Part shown: positions 1 to 8,463 of the stretch, in pieces | Layout: each line of letters begins with the position of its first letter | Numbering within the stretch: the first letter of the stretch is position 1 | Source: Blastomonas fulva | Lineage (GTDB): Bacteria; Pseudomonadota; Alphaproteobacteria; Sphingomonadales; Sphingomonadaceae | Reading direction: 5' to 3' | DNA: 64,000 nucleotides | Assembly: GCF_003431825.1 (NCBI RefSeq) | Contig: NZ_CP020083.1 | Span: 1,836,501-1,900,500 of the forward strand | Notes under the pieces: generated by a model | What the model saw: only the letters and a program-made list of their open reading frames with translations | What the model was told of the DNA's origin: nothing | Database searches by the model: none | Translations under genes and position numbers: made by a program

Positions 1-384
1 ATGGGCGGCAATGTCGGCGTCGCCGGCATCCTGATCAACAAGGACGACGGCACCGGCGAGGCGCAGGCTTTCGCCGCCGAAGTCGGCATCCCGATCCTCG
101 CTTCGATCCCTGCGAATGAGGACATCCGCCGCAAGTCGGCCAATTATCAGATCATCGGGCGGCCCGACACCGAATGGGCGTCGCTGTTCGAGGAACTGGC
201 GATCAACGTCGCCGAAGCGCAGCCCGCCTCGCCGCGGCCGCTGACCCAGGACGGCCTGCTCGGCCTGTTCAAGCCCGAAGACACCGGCGGCAACGTCGAA
301 CTGGTCCCCGCTACCCAGGCCGACATGCGCGGCGGCACCTACGAACAGAAGCCTTCGCTCGAAGTGGTTTACGACAGCGTATGA
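1..384 (+). CDS. bchX: chlorophyllide a reductase iron protein subunit X, C-terminal part
   Basis: This is the last 127 codons of BchX, the NifH/BchL-like ATP-binding Fe protein that passes electrons to BchYZ in bacteriochlorophyll a synthesis (reduction of the C7-C8 bond of chlorophyllide a). The window opens inside the gene, so the P-loop and the two cysteine ligands of the [4Fe-4S] cluster lie upstream. What is visible is the C-terminal Rossmann part (GILINKDDGTG, IPILASIPANEDIRRKSANY), which resembles NifH-family proteins, followed by a BchX-type tail. The stop overlaps the bchY start as ATGA, so the subunits are probably translationally coupled. The identification rests mainly on gene order (bchX-bchY-bchZ) plus the NifH-like segment. 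The ATG at base 1 is internal and should not be taken as the true start. Confidence 0.9.
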   Translation: MGGNVGVAGILINKDDGTGEAQAFAAEVGIPILASIPANEDIRRKSANYQIIGRPDTEWASLFEELAINVAEAQPASPRPLTQDGLLGLFKPEDTGGNVELVPATQADMRGGTYEQKPSLEVVYDSV

Positions 385-1913
385 CCGACACCCCCGCCTC
401 TTCCGCCTCGCGCACACCTGACCGGATCGACCTTGTGGCCGCACCCGTCGAAGGGGGGTGCTCGTCAAAGGACACCATGCGCGCGGCCGCCGAAGAGGCT
501 GGCAAGGGCGAAATCCTCGCGCGTTACGCGGCCGATTATCCCAAGGGCCCGCACGATCAGCCGCAGAGCATGTGCCCTGCATTCGGATCGCTCCGGGTCG
601 GCCTGCGCATGCGTCGCACCGCGACGATCCTGTCGGGCTCTGCCTGCTGCGTCTATGGCCTGACCTTCACCTCGCATTTCTATGGCGCGCGCCGTTCGGT
701 CGGCTATGTGCCGTTCAGCTCGGAAACGCTCGTCACCGGCAAGCTGTACGAAGACATCCGCGACGCGGTGCATCTGATGGCCGATCCGGCTTTGTACGAC
801 ACCATCGTCGTCACCAATCTGTGCGTTCCGACCGCTTCGGGCGTGCCGCTGCAGGGCCTGCCCAAGGCGATCAACGGCGTGCGGATCATCGGCATCGATG
901 TTCCCGGGTTCGGCATACCCACCCATGCCGAGGCCAAGGACGTTCTGGCCGGCGCGATGCTCGCTTACGCGCGCAAGGAAGCCTCGCAGGGCCCGGTCGC
1001 CGCTCCCAGCCATCGCCCGGATCGCCCGACGGTGACGCTGCTGGGCGAGATGTTCCCCGCCGATCCGGTCGGCATCGGCCAGTTGCTCGAGCCTCTGGGC
1101 CTGGCTGCAGGGCCCGTCGTTCCCACCCGCGAATGGCGCGAGCTCTACAGCGCGCTCGATTGCGCCGCGGTCGCTGCGATCCATCCGTTCTACACCGCCA
1201 GCATCCGCGAATTCGAAAGCGCCGGACGCCCGGTGATCGGCTCTGCCCCGGTGGGTGTCGATGGCACCGCCGCCTGGCTCGATGCGATCGGCGCCGCCTG
1301 CGGGATCGCGCAGTCTGCGGTTGATGCCGCCAAGGACAAGTTCCTGCCCGCGATCCGCGCGGCGCTCGATGCCAACCCGATCAAGGGCCGCATCACCGTT
1401 TCGGGCTATGAAGGCTCCGAACTGCTGGTCGCGCGTCTGCTGATCGAAAGCGGCGCGGATGTCCCTTATGTCGGCACTGCCTGCCCCAAGACGCGCTGGT
1501 CGGAGCCCGATCGCGCGTGGCTTGAAGAGCGCGGCGTGCGCATCCAGTACCGCGCGAGCCTGGAGCAGGACATCGCGGCGGTCGAAGAGTTCCGTCCCAA
1601 TCTTGCGATCGGCACCACGCCCGTGGTCCAGCACGCCAAGAGCGAGGCGATCCCGGCTTTGTACTTCACCAACCTCATCTCGGCGCGCCCGCTGATGGGC
1701 CCGGCAGGCGCAGGCTCGCTGGCGCTGGTGATCAACGCCGCGCTCGCCAACCAAGACCGGTTCAACCGGATGCAGAGCTTCTTCGACGGCGTCGGCATGG
1801 AAGAGAATGCCGGCATCTGGCGCGACACCCCGGTCGACCGCCCCGAGTTCAAGAAGAAGTACGCTGCCCGCATGGTCGGCCTCAACAAGTCCGAAGAGGC
1901 GGTGGGCACATGA
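381..1913 (+). CDS. bchY: chlorophyllide a reductase subunit Y
   Basis: A 510-residue subunit of the catalytic BchYZ component of chlorophyllide a reductase, a nitrogenase-like enzyme of the bacteriochlorophyll a pathway. The start at 381 is chosen because it forms an ATGA overlap with bchX; an upstream in-frame extension would run inside bchX. Candidate [4Fe-4S] ligands are Cys65 (MCPAFGSLR), Cys89/Cys90 (GSACCVYG) and Cys148 ([10 protein letters not shown]), spaced as expected for the NB cluster of this family. The C-terminal half contains nitrogenase-component-1-like segments. Its stop overlaps the bchZ start, again as ATGA. Length and order fit known bchXYZ operons, so the call is firm. 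Confidence 0.96.
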   Translation: MTDTPASSASRTPDRIDLVAAPVEGGCSSKDTMRAAAEEAGKGEILARYAADYPKGPHDQPQSMCPAFGSLRVGLRMRRTATILSGSACCVYGLTFTSHFYGARRSVGYVPFSSETLVTGKLYEDIRDAVHLMADPALYDTIVVTNLCVPTASGVPLQGLPKAINGVRIIGIDVPGFGIPTHAEAKDVLAGAMLAYARKEASQGPVAAPSHRPDRPTVTLLGEMFPADPVGIGQLLEPLGLAAGPVVPTREWRELYSALDCAAVAAIHPFYTASIREFESAGRPVIGSAPVGVDGTAAWLDAIGAACGIAQSAVDAAKDKFLPAIRAALDANPIKGRITVSGYEGSELLVARLLIESGADVPYVGTACPKTRWSEPDRAWLEERGVRIQYRASLEQDIAAVEEFRPNLAIGTTPVVQHAKSEAIPALYFTNLISARPLMGPAGAGSLALVINAALANQDRFNRMQSFFDGVGMEENAGIWRDTPVDRPEFKKKYAARMVGLNKSEEAVGT

Positions 1914-3364
1914 CGCTCATTATCGATCACGATCGGGCCGGCGGCTATTGGGGCGCGGTCTACGCGTTCACCGCGATCAAGGGCCTGCAGGTCATCATCG
2001 ACGGCCCGGTGGGCTGCGAGAACCTGCCCGTCACCTCGGTGCTGCATTATACCGATGCGCTCCCGCCGCATGAACTGCCCATCGTCGTCACCGGCCTGGG
2101 CGAGGAAGAGCTTGGCAAGACCGGTACCGAAGGCGCCATGCGCCGCGCCTGGCAGACGCTCGATCCCGATCTTCCTGCGGTGGTGGTCACCGGCTCGATC
2201 GCCGAGATGATCGGCGGCGGCGTGACGCCCAACGGCACCAACATCCGCAGGTTCCTGCCGCGCACCATCGACGAGGACCAGTGGCAGGCCGCCGATCGCG
2301 CGCTGACCTGGTTGTGGACCGAATTCGGCCCCAAGAAGGTCAAGCCGCTCGCCCCCCGCAAGGAAGGGGTGAAGCCCAAGGTCAACATCCTGGGCCCGAT
2401 CTACGGCACGTTCAACATGCCCAGCGATCTGGCCGAGATCCAGCGGCTGGTCGAAGGCATCGGCTGCGAGCTCAACATGGTCTTCCCATTGGGCAGCCAT
2501 CTGGCCGATGTGAAGAAGCTGGCGGACGCAGAGGTTAACATCTGCATGTACCGCGAGTTCGGCCGCAACCTGTGCGAAACGCTCGAACGACCCTATCTTC
2601 AGGCTCCGATTGGCCTCGAATCGACCACCCTGTTCCTGCGCAAGCTGGGCGAACTGACGGGCCTCAACCCCGAGCCGTTCATCGATCGCGAGAAGCACAC
2701 GACGATCAAGCCCTTGTGGGACCTGTGGCGTTCGGTCACGCAGGATTTCTTCGGCACAGCGAGCTTCGGCATCCATGCCAACGAAACCTATGCGCGCGGC
2801 ATCCGCAATTTCCTCGAGCATGACATGGGCCTGCCGTGCAATTTCGCCTTCAGCCGCACTGCAGGGATCAAGCCCGATAACGAGGCGGTGCGCGAGGCGA
2901 TCCGCACCAACCCGCCCCTGGTCATGTTCGGCAGCTATAACGAACGCATGTACATGGCCGAGTGCGGGGCACGCGGCATGTATATCCCGGCGAGCTTCCC
3001 CGGCGCGGTGATCCGCCGCCATACGGGAACGCCGGTGATGGGCTATTCCGGGGCGACCTGGCTGGTGCAGGAAGTGTGCAATGCGCTGTTCGACGCGCTG
3101 TTCCACATCCTGCCGCTGTCGACCCAGATGGATGCAGTTGCGGCAACGCCTGCCAGGATCGAGCGGGAACTCGACTGGACGGATGAAGCCAAGGCGCGGC
3201 TGGACCAATTGGTCGACGCGCAGCCGGTTCTTGTGCGCATCTCTGCGGCCAAGACCCTGCGCGATGCGGCCGAAAGGGCCGCACGGCGCGCGAACGAGAA
3301 TACAGTAACCGAGGTGCGGCTGGTGGAGGAAGCCGTCGCACAGAATATGGGGCAGCTCGCGTGA
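1910..3364 (+). CDS. bchZ: chlorophyllide a reductase subunit Z
   Basis: A 484-residue BchZ, which with BchY forms the heterotetramer that binds chlorophyllide a and the NB [4Fe-4S] cluster. Cys36 in [10 protein letters not shown] is in the position of the single cluster ligand contributed by BchZ. The middle of the protein has the nitrogenase MoFe-like region ([15 protein letters not shown]), and the last 80 residues form the charged helical tail typical of BchB/BchZ proteins ([11 protein letters not shown]). The start overlaps the bchY stop by ATGA. The puf genes follow 128 bp downstream on the same strand, so bch-puf read-through transcription is likely, as in other purple bacteria. Confidence 0.96.
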   Translation: MTLIIDHDRAGGYWGAVYAFTAIKGLQVIIDGPVGCENLPVTSVLHYTDALPPHELPIVVTGLGEEELGKTGTEGAMRRAWQTLDPDLPAVVVTGSIAEMIGGGVTPNGTNIRRFLPRTIDEDQWQAADRALTWLWTEFGPKKVKPLAPRKEGVKPKVNILGPIYGTFNMPSDLAEIQRLVEGIGCELNMVFPLGSHLADVKKLADAEVNICMYREFGRNLCETLERPYLQAPIGLESTTLFLRKLGELTGLNPEPFIDREKHTTIKPLWDLWRSVTQDFFGTASFGIHANETYARGIRNFLEHDMGLPCNFAFSRTAGIKPDNEAVREAIRTNPPLVMFGSYNERMYMAECGARGMYIPASFPGAVIRRHTGTPVMGYSGATWLVQEVCNALFDALFHILPLSTQMDAVAATPARIERELDWTDEAKARLDQLVDAQPVLVRISAAKTLRDAAERAARRANENTVTEVRLVEEAVAQNMGQLA

Positions 3365-3480
3365 GCGGCTGGTCCAGTCATCGGCCTTGGGACGGGGCCT
3401 CCAACATCCGCGTCGGGTTCGCCCGCACGGATAATCGCCTGGAAGGCGCCTGCTGGCGTCCTTCCAAATCTGGAAGCTAA
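3361..3480 (+). CDS. possible 39-residue leader ORF between bchZ and pufB
   Basis: A GTG at 3361 overlaps the bchZ stop as GTGA and opens a 39-codon frame that ends TAA at 3478-3480, just before the pufB ribosome-binding site. The predicted peptide is soluble and Trp/Arg-rich (begins [12 protein letters not shown]). It does not resemble PufQ, which occupies this place in Rhodobacter. The position and coupling could mean a translated leader or nothing more than chance. I see no known family, and the frame has no independent codon-bias support. Confidence 0.25.
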   Translation: MSGWSSHRPWDGASNIRVGFARTDNRLEGACWRPSKSGS

Positions 3481-3492
3481 GGAGAATATCTC

Positions 3493-3705
3493 ATGGCAGA
3501 TGAAGGGATGGGTCCAACGACCTACCTCACTGAAAGCGAGGCGAAGGAGTTCCACAAGCTCTTCGTCGCCAGTTTCGCTTTCTTCACCATCGTCGCGATC
3601 ATCGCGCACGTACTGGTTTGGCAATGGCGCCCATGGTTCCCGGGTACGCCCGGCTATGAAGCGACATCGAGCCTCGACCCGGTGACCGACGTTCAGCTCA
3701 GCTAA
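3493..3705 (+). CDS. pufB: light-harvesting 1 (B870) beta subunit
   Basis: A 70-residue LH1 beta polypeptide of the core antenna in the intracytoplasmic or inner membrane. It has a polar N-terminus (residues 1-23), one membrane helix (about 24-45) and the bacteriochlorophyll ligand His39 in IIAHVLVWQWRPW; His21 is the second conserved histidine. An AAGGAG ribosome-binding site lies just upstream of ATG 3493. The chain is longer than usual for LH1 beta because about 20 residues of acidic, Pro/Gly/Ser-rich tail follow RPW. It is the first gene of pufBALMC. Confidence 0.95.
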   Translation: MADEGMGPTTYLTESEAKEFHKLFVASFAFFTIVAIIAHVLVWQWRPWFPGTPGYEATSSLDPVTDVQLS

Positions 3706-3720
3706 GAAGGAAACCTGATC

Positions 3721-3906
3721 ATGCATAGAATGTGGCAATCATTCGATGGCAACAGGATCCTGACTGCGCTTGCGGTCTTCCTGTTCGTCCTCGCACTTCT
3801 CATCCATTTCATCCTGTTGAGCACCAATCGCTACAACTGGCTGGAAGCTCCGAACCCGACCGCTGCTCCTGCAGCAGTGGCTGCGGCATCGGCAATTACG
3901 CCCTGA
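3721..3906 (+). CDS. pufA: light-harvesting 1 (B870) alpha subunit
   Basis: A 61-residue LH1 alpha polypeptide. The N-terminal [11 protein letters not shown] box matches the MWRIW-type start of the family, with one transmembrane helix (about residues 14-35) and the bacteriochlorophyll ligand His29 in [16 protein letters not shown]. The Ala/Pro-rich tail after NWL is commonly variable. The start at 3721 follows a GAAGGAAA ribosome-binding site; Met4 (3730) is the alternative. It lies 15 bp after pufB, so the 1:1 antenna pair is co-translated. A strong hairpin follows before pufL. Confidence 0.95.
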   Translation: MHRMWQSFDGNRILTALAVFLFVLALLIHFILLSTNRYNWLEAPNPTAAPAAVAAASAITP

Positions 3907-3947
3907 CATCAGGGTAAATGCCAGTGTGTCGCCTTGCCAGGCGATAT

Positions 3948-3984
3948 GGGCGGGCCGGCTGGGCTGGTTCCAACCGGTCCGCCC
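3948..3984 (+). promoter_or_regulatory. pufA-pufL intercistronic hairpin
   Basis: An 11-bp GC-rich stem (3948-3958 paired with 3974-3984, one G-U pair) with a 15-nt loop in the 179-bp gap between pufA and pufL. No T-run follows, so it is not a classical terminator. In purple bacteria a hairpin in this place protects the pufBA part of the transcript from 3' decay and sets the antenna to reaction-centre ratio; that role here is inferred from position. Confidence 0.7.
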
Positions 3985-4085
3985 CTTGCACTGGTGATTA
4001 AACAAACGGGGCCTCGAGGAAATCGGGGAAGAAACTATCAGGCTCGCTGCGCCCTTGCCGCAGCGGCTAACGAAGGAGTCTGGCA

Positions 4086-4910
4086 ATGGCGCTCTTGAGC
4101 TTCGAGAGAAAATATCGCGTCAGAGGCGGAACATTGGTCGGCGGAGATCTGTTCGATTTCTGGGTCGGGCCATTTTATGTCGGCTTCTTCGGGATCACGA
4201 CTTTGTTCTTCGCCTCGCTCGGTACCGCGCTGATCTTTTACGGCGCATCGCAGGGTGGGACCTGGAACCCATGGTTGATCAGCATCGCTCCGCCTGACCT
4301 GAAATACGGGTTGGGCCTGGCGCCACTGAAGGAAGGCGGCCTCTGGCAGATCATCACGGTCTGCGCGATCGGCGCCTTTGTCAGCTGGGCGCTGCGCGAG
4401 GTCGAAATCTGCCGCAAGCTGGGCATGGGCTATCATGTTCCCTTCGCCTTTGCGGTCGCGATCTTCGCCTATGTCACGCTGGTGGTGTTCCGCCCGATGC
4501 TGCTGGGCGCCTGGGGACATGGCTTCCCTTATGGCATCTTCAGCCATCTCGACTGGGTGTCGAACGTCGGATACCAATACCTGCACTTCCACTACAACCC
4601 GGCACACATGCTCGCCGTGTCGTTCTTCTTCACCACCACCCTCGCGCTGTCGATGCATGGCGCGCTGGTTCTTTCGGCCACCAACCCGGCCAAGGGTGAA
4701 GAGGTGAAATCGCCCGAATATGAAGACACCTTCTTCCGCGACCTGATCGGCTATTCGGTCGGCACGCTTGGTATCCACCGCGTGGGCCTGCTGCTGGCGC
4801 TGAATGCCGGTTTCTGGAGCGCCGTGTGCATCATCATATCCGGCCCGTTCTGGACCCGCGGCTGGCCGGAATGGTGGAGCTGGTGGCTCAACCTGCCGAT
4901 CTGGATGTGA
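4086..4910 (+). CDS. pufL: photosynthetic reaction centre L subunit
   Basis: A 274-residue five-helix reaction-centre subunit that, with PufM, binds the special-pair bacteriochlorophylls, bacteriopheophytins, quinones and the non-haem iron. The N-terminus ([17 protein letters not shown]) is canonical. Histidine-bearing helices are visible: the [10 protein letters not shown] region (special-pair side) and the iron ligands in ALSMHGAL and LGIHRVGL. Length equals the family norm. A GAAGGAG-type site precedes the ATG. The stop is 15 bp from pufM. Confidence 0.97.
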   Translation: MALLSFERKYRVRGGTLVGGDLFDFWVGPFYVGFFGITTLFFASLGTALIFYGASQGGTWNPWLISIAPPDLKYGLGLAPLKEGGLWQIITVCAIGAFVSWALREVEICRKLGMGYHVPFAFAVAIFAYVTLVVFRPMLLGAWGHGFPYGIFSHLDWVSNVGYQYLHFHYNPAHMLAVSFFFTTTLALSMHGALVLSATNPAKGEEVKSPEYEDTFFRDLIGYSVGTLGIHRVGLLLALNAGFWSAVCIIISGPFWTRGWPEWWSWWLNLPIWM

Positions 4911-4925
4911 GAGGGGTAATTCACC

Positions 4926-5978
4926 ATGGCACGCTACCAAAATATCTTCACCCAGGTTCAGCTGCGCGGGCACCCCGAAATCGGGATGCCGCACAAGGAC
5001 GACAGCGAACCGCGCATCAACGCAACCGGTTTCAGCTACTGGATGGGCAAGTTCGGCCAGGCCCAGCTTGGTCCCCTGTATCTGGGCAAGCTTGGCCTCG
5101 CCTCGCTGCTGATGGGTTCGCTGGCATTCCTGATCATCGGCCTCAACATGCTGGCCTCGGTGAGCTGGAATCCCAACCGGTTCCTCAAGGAGCTGTTCTG
5201 GCTCGCGCTGGAACCGCCCGGTCCTGAATGGGGCTTCTCGCCGATGGTGCCGCTGGCCGAAGGCGGCTGGTGGATCATCACCGGCTTCCTGCTGACCGCA
5301 TCGATCCTGCTGTGGTGGCTGCGCACCTATCGCCGCGCCAAGGCGCTGGGCATGGGCACGCACATCGCCTGGGCTTTCGCCAGTGCGATCTGGCTGTACC
5401 TCGTGCTCGGCTTCATTCGCCCGGCACTGCTGGGCAGCTGGTCGGAAGCCGTGCCCTTTGGCATCTTCCCGCACCTCGACTGGACCGCAGCCTTCTCGAT
5501 CCGCTACGGCAACCTGTTCTACAACCCCTTCCATGCGCTCTCGATCGCCTTTTTGTACGGCTCCACCTTGCTTTTCGCGATGCACGGCGCCACAATTCTG
5601 GCTGTGGGTCGCTATGGTGGCGAGCGGGAGATCGAACAGATCTACGACCGCGGTACAGCCAGCGAACGCGCCGGTCTGTTCTGGCGCTGGACCATGGGCT
5701 TCAATGCCACCATGGAATCGATCCATCGTTGGGCCTGGTGGTTTGCGGTGCTGACCACACTTACCGGCGGTATCGGCATCCTGCTGACCGGCACGGTTGT
5801 CGATAACTGGTATCTCTGGGCTCAGGAGCACAACTTCGCTCCCGCCTATCCCGATACCGGTGTCGTCGATCCCAGCACGACGCTTATTGCGCCGAGCGAG
5901 GCTGTGATCGATCCAAACCAGATGGTTGAGGATCCGGGCGCGCTGCCCGCGGCCCCCAGCCAGACGCAAGGGAGCTGA
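4926..5978 (+). CDS. pufM: photosynthetic reaction centre M subunit
   Basis: A 350-residue partner of PufL with five transmembrane helices. Conserved segments include [16 protein letters not shown] (special-pair His region), FAMHGATIL and [11 protein letters not shown] (iron-site histidines). It is longer than the roughly 305-325 residues common for PufM: after the last helix there is a Pro/Asp-rich soluble tail of about 40 residues, as seen in species with a tetrahaem PufC. Only 5 bp separate it from pufC, so the two are tightly coupled. Confidence 0.97.
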   Translation: MARYQNIFTQVQLRGHPEIGMPHKDDSEPRINATGFSYWMGKFGQAQLGPLYLGKLGLASLLMGSLAFLIIGLNMLASVSWNPNRFLKELFWLALEPPGPEWGFSPMVPLAEGGWWIITGFLLTASILLWWLRTYRRAKALGMGTHIAWAFASAIWLYLVLGFIRPALLGSWSEAVPFGIFPHLDWTAAFSIRYGNLFYNPFHALSIAFLYGSTLLFAMHGATILAVGRYGGEREIEQIYDRGTASERAGLFWRWTMGFNATMESIHRWAWWFAVLTTLTGGIGILLTGTVVDNWYLWAQEHNFAPAYPDTGVVDPSTTLIAPSEAVIDPNQMVEDPGALPAAPSQTQGS

Positions 5979-5983
5979 CGGCC

Positions 5984-7099
5984 ATGCTTAGTCTTTCCAA
6001 ACTGACCGCCATGGGGGCGCTGGCCATTGCCGGCCTCGCCCTGGCGGGATGCGAACTCGGTCCCAAGCAATCGCAGCAGACCGGGTATCGCGGCACCGGC
6101 ATCGTCCAGATCGTCGATCCGCAAAATGTGGTCGCGCCAGGCGATGTGCCGCCGCCGCCTTATGCTTTGCCCGCCCCCTCGGGGCCCAAGGCGGGCGAGG
6201 TGTATCAGAACGTCAAGGTGCTGGCGAATGTCAGCCAGGAAGAGTTCGACTACACCATGGCTGCGATTACCCAGTGGATCGTTCCGGCCGATGCGCCGGC
6301 CGAGGAAGCCGGGTGCAATTACTGCCACAATGCCGAGAATCTGGCTGACGACAGCAAGTACACCAAGGTTGTCGCGCGCCGGATGATCCAGATGACGCAG
6401 AACATCAACCAGAACTATTCGGATCACGTCAAGCAGACCGGCGTCACCTGCTACACCTGCCACCGCGGCAATGCCGTTCCGAAATATGTGTGGACCGATC
6501 CCAGGCCGTCCGACGGACGTCTGATGGGTAACAAGCGCGGCCAGAACACCCCCGACCCGTCGGTGGCCTATGCCTCGCTGCCGGTGGGCACCTATGCCAA
6601 GTACATGCGCGGCAATTCGGGACCGGCGCGGGTGATCTCCAAGACCATCCATCCGACCACCGCCAACCGGCAGAGCGTCAAGGATGCAGAAGGCAATTAT
6701 GCCATCATGATGCATCTGTCGCAGTCGCTGGGCGTCAACTGCACCTATTGCCACAACAGCCGCTCGTTTGCGCGCTGGGAACAGAGCAGCCCGCAGCGCG
6801 CCCTGGCCTGGTATGGCCTGCAGATGGTGAAGAACACCAACGAGGAATACATCCATCCGCTGGCCAGCGTTTTCCCGGCCAACCGGCTTGGCCCTCAGGG
6901 TGATCCCTACAAGACCAACTGCGCAACCTGCCACCAGATGCAGCGCAAGCCTCTGGGCGGTGCCCAGATGGCCAAGGACTATCCGGCGCTGCGTACGGTC
7001 GGACCGGTTGTTGCTCCGGCGGTTCCGGGCGCGGCTCCTGCCACCGGCGCAGCCGCAGCAGCAGCGGCTCCTGCCGCAGCAGCGGCAGCCGGGAACTGA
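5984..7099 (+). CDS. pufC: reaction-centre tetrahaem cytochrome subunit
   Basis: A 371-residue periplasmic lipoprotein that re-reduces the photo-oxidised special pair. A lipobox (LALAGC, Cys23) follows a short hydrophobic signal, so it should be anchored through a lipid at Cys23. Four c-type haem motifs are present: CNYCH (111-115), CYTCH (156-160), CTYCH (253-257) and CATCH (313-317). The C-terminus is a low-complexity Ala/Pro run of about 30 residues. It is the last gene of the puf operon and is followed by a hairpin terminator. Confidence 0.97.
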   Translation: MLSLSKLTAMGALAIAGLALAGCELGPKQSQQTGYRGTGIVQIVDPQNVVAPGDVPPPPYALPAPSGPKAGEVYQNVKVLANVSQEEFDYTMAAITQWIVPADAPAEEAGCNYCHNAENLADDSKYTKVVARRMIQMTQNINQNYSDHVKQTGVTCYTCHRGNAVPKYVWTDPRPSDGRLMGNKRGQNTPDPSVAYASLPVGTYAKYMRGNSGPARVISKTIHPTTANRQSVKDAEGNYAIMMHLSQSLGVNCTYCHNSRSFARWEQSSPQRALAWYGLQMVKNTNEEYIHPLASVFPANRLGPQGDPYKTNCATCHQMQRKPLGGAQMAKDYPALRTVGPVVAPAVPGAAPATGAAAAAAAPAAAAAAGN

Positions 7100-7111
7100 G
7101 CTGATACAATT

Positions 7112-7205
7112 CCTCTCCCAGCTTGCTGGGGGAGGGGGGCCACCCGCGCAGCGACCTGCGGTCGGCGTTCCCCCTCCCCGAGACAAGCTCGGGGAGGATT
7201 TTTTT
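7112..7205 (+). terminator. double hairpin with T-run ending the puf operon
   Basis: Two stem-loops lie 13 bp after the pufC stop. The first (7112-7135) has an 11-bp CCTCTCCC-type stem with a 2-nt loop. The second (7173-7197) has a perfect 10-bp CCTCCCCGAG stem followed by seven T residues (7199-7205). The second is a textbook intrinsic terminator. The paired arms with a spacer resemble interspersed double-hairpin repeats of sphingomonads, so this may be a repeat co-opted as terminator. Confidence 0.8.
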
Positions 7206-7216
7206 AGGCCCCATGC

Positions 7217-7948
7217 ATGCACCTGTTTGAAGCCCTGGTTGTTCTCCACGTCATCGCCGGAGCAACCGGGCTGATTGCGTTCTGGGTGCCGATCGCCGCG
7301 CGCAAGGGTGGCCCTGCGCACCGCAAATGGGGGCGGATCGGGACATACGCATTCCTCGCCGCAGGCACGCTGGCGGTTTTGATGGCGCTGCTCTCGCTCT
7401 ACGGGCCCGAACAGCGGCTGCCGATGATCACCGACCGGGTGCTGTTTGCCGGGCTGTTCGGCTGGATGATGCTGTATCTGGGTACGCTCACCATCGGTTT
7501 TGCCATCTATGGCTTGGCGGTTGTGCGCCACCGCGCCAACCGCGCCGCGTTGCGCGGGTTCCGCTATCAGGCGATGTTCGGCGCGGTGATCGCCTCGGCG
7601 CTGTGGTGCGGCTATTTCGGGCTCAGCATCGGCCAGCCGTTGATGGCGGCGGTGGCAACGGTCGGGCTGGCGGCGGTGGCGACTCAGCAATTCTACGTCT
7701 GGCGTGCTTCACCCCCGCCGCGCGCGCATGTGCCCGAACATTTCCGCGCTTTGCTCGGCATGGGGATTTCCGCCTATACCGCGTTTCTCTCGGTCGGGCT
7801 GATCCGGTTGGTGCCCGATCATGTCTTCAACCCGCTTATCTGGGCGGTGCCCAGCATCATCGGTATCGGCCTGATCATCCGCTTCACGCTGGGCGCACGC
7901 CCGGCGCGGCGCGGTCAGCCGGGCCGGGCGCACAAGCAGGAGGCGTGA
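7217..7948 (+). CDS. multi-pass membrane protein, DUF2306-like
   Basis: A 243-residue integral membrane protein with about six to seven hydrophobic helices (first at residues 5-25, starting LVVLHVIAGATGLIAFW). The N-terminal layout, with a His in the first helix and HRKWGR after it, resembles DUF2306-type membrane proteins, whose function is not established. It ends with a basic tail. A 41-codon membrane peptide starts at the base after its stop, so the two form a unit behind the puf terminator. I assign no activity. Confidence 0.8.
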   Translation: MHLFEALVVLHVIAGATGLIAFWVPIAARKGGPAHRKWGRIGTYAFLAAGTLAVLMALLSLYGPEQRLPMITDRVLFAGLFGWMMLYLGTLTIGFAIYGLAVVRHRANRAALRGFRYQAMFGAVIASALWCGYFGLSIGQPLMAAVATVGLAAVATQQFYVWRASPPPRAHVPEHFRALLGMGISAYTAFLSVGLIRLVPDHVFNPLIWAVPSIIGIGLIIRFTLGARPARRGQPGRAHKQEA

Positions 7949-8074
7949 ATGGGCGAATGGATCGGCAACAACATCGGCATCATCGAAATGGCCTTCACCG
8001 GGGCGGTCGTGCTGGGCCTGTGCGCATGGCAATACTGGCAGGTGCGCGATGCGGGCAAGCCACCCAAGGATTGA
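7949..8074 (+). CDS. 41-residue single-pass membrane peptide
   Basis: The ATG at 7949 follows the previous stop with no gap, and an AGGAGG-like site (AGCAGGAGG) lies within the end of the upstream gene. The peptide MGEWIGNNIGIIEMAF continues into one hydrophobic helix (about residues 8-30) and a short charged tail (VRDAGKPPKD). It is probably a small inner-membrane partner of the upstream protein. No family recognised. Confidence 0.6.
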   Translation: MGEWIGNNIGIIEMAFTGAVVLGLCAWQYWQVRDAGKPPKD

Positions 8075-8126
8075 TGGGGCCAGGGGTATCTTCCCACATC
8101 CGCTCAGCCTGGGCGGGGCTGGAGTA

Positions 8127-8453
8127 TCACCGCTCCTTCTTCTTCGTCGGCGCGTTGAAGTCCGCAGGCTTTCCCGCCACCCAGGTCAGGAACTTCTCGA
8201 CCTCAGGGTGATCGCGCAAGGCCTGCGGGTCGCCATTGGTGCGGGCAAGCTCGCTGTTGGTGAAATGCGCATGGATGGTGCGGTGGCAGATCGGGTGGAC
8301 CGGCTCGCGGCCCTTGCCGCCGCGGCTCTTGGGCACGGGGTGGTGATATTCCACCACCTCGCCCAGATCGCGGCCGCACAGCCAGCACGGGACGGGCGCA
8401 GGCGCTCCCGCCTCGTCGTCCTCTTCCTCTTCCCAGGCGCGGCGTTTGGCCAT
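8127..8453 (-). CDS. HNH endonuclease-like protein
   Basis: A 108-residue protein with an HNH-type metal finger: CWLCG near the N-terminus, EYHHPVPKSRGG as the first His strand, and ICHRTIHAHF in the helix, which together resemble the His-Cys/HNH fold. The N-terminus is acidic and the C-terminus lysine-rich. It starts 10 bp after the stop of the M20 amidohydrolase on the same strand, so the two are probably co-transcribed. Small solitary HNH proteins of this kind are common in sphingomonad chromosomes; the substrate is unknown. Confidence 0.75.
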   Translation of the reverse strand: MAKRRAWEEEEDDEAGAPAPVPCWLCGRDLGEVVEYHHPVPKSRGGKGREPVHPICHRTIHAHFTNSELARTNGDPQALRDHPEVEKFLTWVAGKPADFNAPTKKKER

Positions 8454-8463
8454 CAGACGTGCA

